A stretch of 64,000 nucleotides of DNA from Tritrichomonas musculus (lineage: Eukaryota > Parabasalia > Tritrichomonadida > Tritrichomonadidae). Position 1 is the stretch's first letter; each line of letters starts with the position of its first letter. The position numbers and the translations under genes are program-made. The stretch is taken from NCBI GenBank assembly GCA_039105265.1, contig JAPFFF010000048.1, positions 1 to 64,000 on the forward strand. The letters run 5' to 3'. Shown in pieces: positions 56,474-64,000 of the stretch. The notes beneath the pieces are model-generated. The model was not told where the DNA came from, did not search any database, and saw nothing but the letters and a program-made list of their open reading frames with translations.

Positions 56474-56616
56474 GATCATCTATATCCGCATCAGATTCGA
56501 TAATGGATCATCTATATCTATATCGTCGATTAATATCTGTGTGTGTGTGTGTGTGTCCGATGAGATGATATCGAGTGACTTGTTATTAATCGAATCTGAT
56601 GCGGATATAGATGATC
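56474..56616. repeat. Perfect 27-bp inverted repeat around a TG microsatellite
   Basis: Arms 56474-56500 and 56590-56616 are exact complements (GATCATCTATATCCGCATCA and seven more bases). A (TG)n tract lies at 56538-56556 in the loop. A further near copy of the arm sits at about 56255-56281. Confidence 0.88.
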
Positions 56617-56623
56617 GAATCTG

Positions 56624-58210
56624 ATAAATAATAATTAATATATAAATAATAATTAATATATAAATAATAATTAATATATAAATAATAATTAATATATAAA
56701 TAATAATTAATATATAAATAATAATTAATATATAAATAATAATTAATATATAAATAATAATTAATATATAAATAATAATTAATATATAAATAATAATTAA
56801 TATATAAATAATAATTAATATATAAATAATAATTAATATATAAATAATAATTAATATATAAATAATAATTAATATATAAATAATAATTAATATATAAATA
56901 ATAATTAATATATAAATAATAATTAATATATAAATAATAATTAATATATAAATAATAATTAATATATAAATAATAATTAATATATAAATAATAATTAATA
57001 TATAAATAATAATTAATATATAAATAATAATTAATATATAAATAATAATTAATATATAAATAATAATTAATATATAAATAATAATTAATATATAAATAAT
57101 AATTAATATATAAATAATAATTAATATATAAATAATAATTAATATATAAATAATAATTAATATATAAATAATAATTAATATATAAATAATAATTAATATA
57201 TAAATAATAATTAATATATAAATAATAATTAATATATAAATAATAATTAATATATAAATAATAATTAATATATAAATAATAATTAATATATAAATAATAA
57301 TTAATATATAAATAATAATTAATATATAAATAATAATTAATATATAAATAATAATTAATATATAAATAATAATTAATATATAAATAATAATTAATATATA
57401 AATAATAATTAATATATAAATAATAATTAATATATAAATAATAATTAATATATAAATAATAATTAATATATAAATAATAATTAATATATAAATAATAATT
57501 AATATATAAATAATAATTAATATATAAATAATAATTAATATATAAATAATAATTAATATATAAATAATAATTAATATATAAATAATAATTAATATATAAA
57601 TAATAATTAATATATAAATAATAATTAATATATAAATAATAATTAATATATAAATAATAATTAATATATAAATAATAATTAATATATAAATAATAATTAA
57701 TATATAAATAATAATTAATATATAAATAATAATTAATATATAAATAATAATTAATATATAAATAATAATTAATATATAAATAATAATTAATATATAAATA
57801 ATAATTAATATATAAATAATAATTAATATATAAATAATAATTAATATATAAATAATAATTAATATATAAATAATAATTAATATATAAATAATAATTAATA
57901 TATAAATAATAATTAATATATAAATAATAATTAATATATAAATAATAATTAATATATAAATAATAATTAATATATAAATAATAATTAATATATAAATAAT
58001 AATTAATATATAAATAATAATTAATATATAAATAATAATTAATATATAAATAATAATTAATATATAAATAATAATTAATATATAAATAATAATTAATATA
58101 TAAAATAATAATTAATATATAAATAATAATTAATATATAAATAATAATTAATATATAAATAATAATTAATATATAAATAATAATTAATATATAAATAATA
58201 ATTAATATAT
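56624..58210. repeat. 18-bp A/T-only satellite
   Basis: About 88 nearly perfect copies of TTAATATATAAATAATAA. One single-base insertion near 58100 is the only break seen. There is no G or C. Confidence 0.97.
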
Positions 58211-59917
58211 AAATAATATATAATTAATAATATAAATAATATATAATTAATATATAAATAATATATAATTAATATATAAATAATATATAATTAATATATA
58301 AATAATATATAATTAATATATAATTAATATATAAATAATATATAATTAATATATAAATAATATATAATTAATATATAAATAATATATAATTAATATATAA
58401 ATAATATATAATTAATATATAAATAATATATATAATTAATATATAAATAATATATAATTAATATATAAATAATATATAATTAATATATAAATAATATATA
58501 AATAATATATAAATAATATATAATTAATATATAAATAATATATAATTAATATATAAATAATATATAATTAATATATAAATAATATATAATTAATATATAA
58601 ATAATTTTTAATTAATATATAAATATAATATATAATTAATATATAAATAATATATAATTAATATAAAATAATAAATATAATTAATATATAAATAATATAT
58701 AATTAATATATAAATAATATATAATTAATATATAAATAATATATAATTAATATATAAATAATATATAATTAATATATAAATAATATATAATTAATATATA
58801 AATAATATATAATTAATATATAAATAATATATAATTAATATATAAATAATATATAATTAATATATAAATAATATATAAATAATATATAAATAATATATAA
58901 ATAATATATAAATAATATATAATTAATATATAAATAATATATAATTAATATAAAATAATATATAATTAATATATAAATAATATAAAATAATATATAAATA
59001 ATATATAATTAATATATAAATAATATATAATTAATATATAAATAATATATAATTAATATATAATTAATATATAAATAATATATAATTAATATATAAATAA
59101 TATATAAATAATATATAATTAATATATAATTAATATATAATTAATATATAAATAATAATTAATATATAAATAATATATAATTAATATATAAATAATATAT
59201 AATTAATATATAAATAATATATAATTAATATATAAATAATATATAATTAATATATAAATAATATATAATTAATATATAAATAATATATAATTAATATATA
59301 AATAATATATAATTAATATATAAATAATATATAATTAATATATAAATAATATATAATTAATATATAAATAATATATAAATAATATATAAATAATATATAA
59401 ATAATATATAAATAATATATAATTAATATATAAATAATATATAATTAATATAAAATAATATATAATTAATATATAAATAATATAAAATAATATATAAATA
59501 ATATATAATTAATATATAAATAATATATAATTAATATATAAATAATATATAATTAATATATAATTAATATATAAATAATATATAATTAATATATAAATAA
59601 TATATAAATAATATATAATTAATATATAATTAATATATAATTAATATATAATTAATATATAAATAATATATAAATAATATATAATTAATATATAAATAAT
59701 TTTTAATTAATATATAAATATAATATATAATTAATATATAAATAATATATAATTAATATATAAATAATATATAAATAATATATAATTAATATATAAATAA
59801 TATATAATTAATATATAAATAATTTTTAATTAATATATAAATATAATATATAATTAATAAATAAATAATATATAATTAATATATAAATAATATATAATTA
59901 ATATATAATTAATTTAT
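58211..59917. repeat. 22-bp A/T-only satellite with higher-order duplication
   Basis: Copies of ATTAATATATAAATAATATA plus TA, mixed with shorter TATAAATAAT units. An irregular block at about 58860-59140 recurs 500 bp later (for example TAAAATAATA at 58951 and 59451). The first G is at 59918. Confidence 0.93.
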
Positions 59918-60027
59918 GATTAATATATAATTAATATTTTATTAATATTTTATTTTATTTTAATATTAATTTATTTTTTTTTTTTTTAAAATAATGACAA
60001 AAAAAAAAAAAAAAAAAAAAAATAATT
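59918..60027. other. Homopolymer junction
   Basis: T-rich and A-rich runs between the A/T satellite and the repeat gene; no gene. Confidence 0.6.
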
Positions 60028-60034
60028 TCACTTT
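60028..60034 (+). promoter_or_regulatory. Initiator-like TCACTTT before Cys-rich repeat gene
   Basis: TCA-C-T, 6 bases before the ATG at 60041; a good match to the trichomonad initiator. Confidence 0.55.
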
Positions 60035-60040
60035 TTTTTT

Positions 60041-63000
60041 ATGATATTAATTTTTTATTTATTATTAATTGAATCGTTTTCCAAAAAATTAATTAAGGTA
60101 TCTAGCTGCGATGAAAATTGTGATGCTAGTTCTTGCACAGAAGCTACTGGAACTTGCGCCAAATGTAAAGGTGGATTTGGATATGATTCAACAGGAAACG
60201 GAGGAAAAGGAACATGCACACCTTGCACAGGAAATGAAGCATCAGATGGTACAGTAGCGTGCGCAGATTGTGGAGCACAACAACCAAATGACGATCATTC
60301 AGCATGCGAAACAAAATCTAGCTGCGATGAAAATTGTGATGCTAGTTCTTGCACAGAAGCTACTGGAACTTGCGCCAAATGTAAAGGTGGATTTGGATAT
60401 GATTCAACAGGAAACGGAGGAAAAGGAACATGCACACCTTGCACAGGTAATGAAGCATCAGATGGTACAGTAGCGTGCGCAGATTGTGGAGCACAACAAC
60501 CAAATGACGATCATTCAGCATGCGAAACAAAATCTAGCTGCGATGAAAATTGTGATGCTAGTTCTTGCACAGAAGCTACTGGAACTTGCGCCAAATGTAA
60601 AGGTGGATTTGGATATGATTCAACAGGAAACGGAGGAAAAGGAACATGCACACCTTGCACAGGTAATGAAGCATCAGATGGTACAGTAGCGTGCGCAGAT
60701 TGTGGAGCACAACAACCAAATGATGATCATTCAGCATGCGAAACAAAATCTAGCTGCGATGAAAATTGTGATGCTAGTTCTTGCACAGAAGCTACTGGAA
60801 CTTGCGCCAAATGTAAAGGTGGATTTGGATATGATTCAACAGGAAACGGAGGAAAAGGAACATGCACACCTTGCACAGGAAATGAAGCATCAGATGGTAC
60901 AGTAGCGTGCGCAGATTGTGGAGCACAACAACCAAATGACGATCATTCAGCATGCGAAACAAAATCTAGCTGCGATGAAAATTGTGATGCTAGTTCTTGC
61001 ACAGAAGCTACTGGAACTTGCGCCAAATGTAAAGGTGGATTTGGATATGACTCAACAGGAAACGGAGGAAAAGGAACATGCACACCTTGCACAGGAAATG
61101 AAGCATCAGATGGTACAGTAGCGTGCGCAGATTGTGGAGCACAACAACCAAATGACGATCATTCAGCATGCGAAACAAAATCTAGCTGCGATGAAAATTG
61201 TGATGCTAGTTCTTGCACAGAAGCTACTGGAACTTGCGCCAAATGTAAAGGTGGATTTGGATATGACTCAACAGGAAACGGAGGAAAAGGAACATGCACA
61301 CCTTGCACAGGAAATGAAGCATCAGATGGTACAGTAGCGTGCGCAGATTGTGGAGCACAACAACCAAATGACGATCATTCAGCATGCGAAACAAAATCTA
61401 GCTGCGATGAAAATTGTGATGCTAGTTCTTGCACAGAAGCTACTGGAACTTGCGCCAAATGTAAAGGTGGATTTGGATATGACTCAACAGGAAACGGAGG
61501 AAAAGGAACATGCACACCTTGCACAGGAAATGAAGCATCAGATGGTACAGTAGCGTGCGCAGATTGTGGAGCACAACAACCAAATGATGATCATTCAGCA
61601 TGCGAAACAAAATCTAGCTGCGATGAAAATTGTGATGCTAGTTCTTGCACAGAAGCTACTGGAACTTGCGCCAAATGTAAAGGTGGATTTGGATATGATT
61701 CAACAGGAAACGGAGGAAAAGGAACATGCACACCTTGCACAGGTAATGAAGCATCAGATGGTACAGTAGCGTGCGCAGATTGTGGAGCACAACAACCAAA
61801 TGACGATCATTCAGCATGCGAAACAAAATCTAGCTGCGATGAAAATTGTGATGCTAGTTCTTGCACAGAAGCTACTGGAACTTGCGCCAAATGTAAAGGT
61901 GGATTTGGATATGATTCAACAGGAAACGGAGGAAAAGGAACATGCACACCTTGCACAGGTAATGAAGCATCAGATGGTACAGTAGCGTGCGCAGATTGTG
62001 GAGCACAACAACCAAATGATGATCATTCAGCATGCGAAACAAAATCTAGCTGCGATGAAAATTGTGATGCTAGTTCTTGCACAGAAGCTACTGGAACTTG
62101 CGCCAAATGTAAAGGTGGATTTGGATATGACTCAACAGGAAACGGAGGAAAAGGAACATGCACACCTTGCACAGGAAATGAAGCATCAGATGGTACAGTA
62201 GCGTGCGCAGATTGTGGAGCACAACAACCAAATGACGATCATTCAGCATGCGAAACAAAATCTAGCTGCGATGAAAATTGTGATGCTAGTTCTTGCACAG
62301 AAGCTACTGGAACTTGCGCCAAATGTAAAGGTGGATTTGGATATGACTCAACAGGAAACGGAGGAAAAGGAACATGCACACCTTGCACAGGAAATGAAGC
62401 ATCAGATGGTACAGTAGCGTGCGCAGATTGTGGAGCACAACAACCAAATGACGATCATTCAGCATGCGAAACAAAATCTAGCTGCGATGAAAATTGTGAT
62501 GCTAGTTCTTGCACAGAAGCTACTGGAACTTGCGCCAAATGTAAAGGTGGATTTGGATATGACTCAACAGGAAACGGAGGAAAAGGAACATGCACACCTT
62601 GCACAGGAAATGAAGCATCAGATGGTACAGTAGCGTGCGCAGATTGTGGAGCACAACAACCAAATGACGATCATTCAGCATGCGAAACAAAATCTAGCTG
62701 CGATGAAAATTGTGATGCTAGTTCTTGCACAGAAGCTACTGGAACTTGCGCCAAATGTAAAGGTGGATTTGGATATGACTCAACAGGAAACGGAGGAAAA
62801 GGAACATGCACACCTTGCACAGGAAATGAAGCATCAGATGGTACAGTAGCGTGCGCAGATTGTGGAGCACAACAACCAAATGACGATCATTCAGCATGCG
62901 AAACAAAATCTAGCTGCGATGAAAATTGTGATGCTAGTTCTTGCACAGAAGCTACTGGAACTTGCGCCAAATGTAAAGGTGGATTTGGATATGACTCAAC

Positions 63001-64000
63001 AGGAAACGGAGGAAAAGGAACATGCACACCTTGCACAGGAAATGAAGCATCAGATGGTACAGTAGCGTGCGCAGATTGTGGAGCACAACAACCAAATGAC
63101 GATCATTCAGCATGCGAAACAAAATCTAGCTGCGATGAAAATTGTGATGCTAGTTCTTGCACAGAAGCTACTGGAACTTGCGCCAAATGTAAAGGTGGAT
63201 TTGGATATGACTCAACAGGAAACGGAGGAAAAGGAACATGCACACCTTGCACAGGAAATGAAGCATCAGATGGTACAGTAGCGTGCGCAGATTGTGGAGC
63301 ACAACAACCAAATGACGATCATTCAGCATGCGAAACAAAATCTAGCTGCGATGAAAATTGTGATGCTAGTTCTTGCACAGAAGCTACTGGAACTTGCGCC
63401 AAATGTAAAGGTGGATTTGGATATGACTCAACAGGAAACGGAGGAAAAGGAACATGCACACCTTGCACAGGAAATGAAGCATCAGATGGTACAGTAGCGT
63501 GCGCAGATTGTGGAGCACAACAACCAAATGACGATCATTCAGCATGCGAAACAAAATCTAGCTGCGATGAAAATTGTGATGCTAGTTCTTGCACAGAAGC
63601 TACTGGAACTTGCGCCAAATGTAAAGGTGGATTTGGATATGACTCAACAGGAAACGGAGGAAAAGGAACATGCACACCTTGCACAGGAAATGAAGCATCA
63701 GATGGTACAGTAGCGTGCGCAGATTGTGGAGCACAACAACCAAATGACGATCATTCAGCATGCGAAACAAAATCTAGCTGCGATGAAAATTGTGATGCTA
63801 GTTCTTGCACAGAAGCTACTGGAACTTGCGCCAAATGTAAAGGTGGATTTGGATATGACTCAACAGGAAACGGAGGAAAAGGAACATGCACACCTTGCAC
63901 AGGAAATGAAGCATCAGATGGTACAGTAGCGTGCGCAGATTGTGGAGCACAACAACCAAATGATGATCATTCAGCATGCGAAACAAAATCTAGCTGCGAT
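60041..64000 (+). CDS. Secreted or surface Cys-rich repeat protein (partial, 18 repeats in window)
   Basis: ATG at 60041 opens a frame with no stop to the window end (1320 codons). The first 20 residues (MILIFYLLLIESFSKKLIKV) act as a signal peptide. From 60101 follow 18 full copies of a 72-residue unit, period 216 bp. Each has ten Cys, including three CxxC pairs (CAKC, CTPC, CADC) and the stretch KGGFGYDSTGNGGKGTCTPC. CxxC-rich ectodomains of this kind occur in protist surface proteins such as Giardia variant surface proteins and other furin-like/EGF-like repeat proteins; no closer family is assigned. All variation seen between copies is at three third-codon positions and is silent. A +1 frame gives one 67-codon ORF per repeat, which is a shadow. 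A membrane anchor, if any, lies beyond the window. Confidence 0.85.
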   Translation, partial: MILIFYLLLIESFSKKLIKVSSCDENCDASSCTEATGTCAKCKGGFGYDSTGNGGKGTCTPCTGNEASDGTVACADCGAQQPNDDHSACETKSSCDENCDASSCTEATGTCAKCKGGFGYDSTGNGGKGTCTPCTGNEASDGTVACADCGAQQPNDDHSACETKSSCDENCDASSCTEATGTCAKCKGGFGYDSTGNGGKGTCTPCTGNEASDGTVACADCGAQQPNDDHSACETKSSCDENCDASSCTEATGTCAKCKGGFGYDSTGNGGKGTCTPCTGNEASDGTVACADCGAQQPNDDHSACETKSSCDENCDASSCTEATGTCAKCKGGFGYDSTGNGGKGTCTPCTGNEASDGTVACADCGAQQPNDDHSACETKSSCDENCDASSCTEATGTCAKCKGGFGYDSTGNGGKGTCTPCTGNEASDGTVACADCGAQQPNDDHSACETKSSCDENCDASSCTEATGTCAKCKGGFGYDSTGNGGKGTCTPCTGNEASDGTVACADCGAQQPNDDHSACETKSSCDENCDASSCTEATGTCAKCKGGFGYDSTGNGGKGTCTPCTGNEASDGTVACADCGAQQPNDDHSACETKSSCDENCDASSCTEATGTCAKCKGGFGYDSTGNGGKGTCTPCTGNEASDGTVACADCGAQQPNDDHSACETKSSCDENCDASSCTEATGTCAKCKGGFGYDSTGNGGKGTCTPCTGNEASDGTVACADCGAQQPNDDHSACETKSSCDENCDASSCTEATGTCAKCKGGFGYDSTGNGGKGTCTPCTGNEASDGTVACADCGAQQPNDDHSACETKSSCDENCDASSCTEATGTCAKCKGGFGYDSTGNGGKGTCTPCTGNEASDGTVACADCGAQQPNDDHSACETKSSCDENCDASSCTEATGTCAKCKGGFGYDSTGNGGKGTCTPCTGNEASDGTVACADCGAQQPNDDHSACETKSSCDENCDASSCTEATGTCAKCKGGFGYDSTGNGGKGTCTPCTGNEASDGTVACADCGAQQPNDDHSACETKSSCDENCDASSCTEATGTCAKCKGGFGYDSTGNGGKGTCTPCTGNEASDGTVACADCGAQQPNDDHSACETKSSCDENCDASSCTEATGTCAKCKGGFGYDSTGNGGKGTCTPCTGNEASDGTVACADCGAQQPNDDHSACETKSSCDENCDASSCTEATGTCAKCKGGFGYDSTGNGGKGTCTPCTGNEASDGTVACADCGAQQPNDDHSACETKSSCDENCDASSCTEATGTCAKCKGGFGYDSTGNGGKGTCTPCTGNEASDGTVACADCGAQQPNDDHSACETKSSCD

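Noticed and set aside
60270-63929. Seventeen 67-codon frames (MEHNNQM type), one per 216-bp repeat
   Set aside because: They lie in the +1 frame of the long repeat ORF that starts at 60041 with a signal peptide; changes that are silent in the main frame alter these.

Overview
The window looks like nuclear DNA of a parabasalid flagellate (trichomonad; Tritrichomonas or a near relative fits best). The clues are very AT-rich spacers, genes with no visible introns, short T-C-A-pyrimidine initiator-like motifs a few to about 30 bases before many ATGs, small R2R3 Myb proteins, BspA-like leucine-rich repeat proteins, a large multi-membrane cyclase-family protein, a calpain-like protein and heavy tandem repetition. 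The species cannot be named from sequence alone.

Layout. 1-10729 is a G-rich satellite: 39-45 bp monomers to about 1640, then about 47-54 bp monomers to the end. 10730-16343 is AT-rich spacer with one probable gene (13552-14019) and two copies of a dispersed repeat (12435-12951, 14961-15319). 16344-53102 is the gene-bearing part: a cyclase-family membrane protein, a Myb protein, tRNA-Thr(UGU), an E2 ubiquitin-conjugating pseudogene, a BspA-like protein divergent from a TraX-like membrane protein, small proteins of 56 and 58 codons, a broken BTB/coiled-coil gene, a second Myb protein, a calpain-like protein lacking its catalytic Cys, a zinc-rich E3 ligase-like protein with a MYCBP2-type tandem-Cys end, a tandem calponin-homology protein, a HAD phosphatase, a second BspA-like protein, fossils of a membrane protein, a kinase and a coiled-coil protein, and the C-terminal end of a MULE/FAR1-type transposase. 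53031-56623 is a stretch of different base composition with small ORFs, minisatellites and several inverted repeats. 56624-59917 contains only A and T (18-bp and then 22-bp satellites). 60041 to the window end is an open gene with a signal peptide and 18 copies of a 72-residue Cys-rich repeat, continuing beyond the window.

How it fits together. There are no operons; genes are single units on either strand. Surface and signalling functions dominate (BspA-like proteins, Cys-rich repeat protein, cyclase-like receptor), with cytoskeletal, ubiquitin and transcription-factor genes between them. Several genes are AT-rich at the 5' end and GC-rich in the body, so coding DNA stands out sharply from spacer. 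Many long open frames in the satellites are by-products of repeat length and are not annotated as genes.
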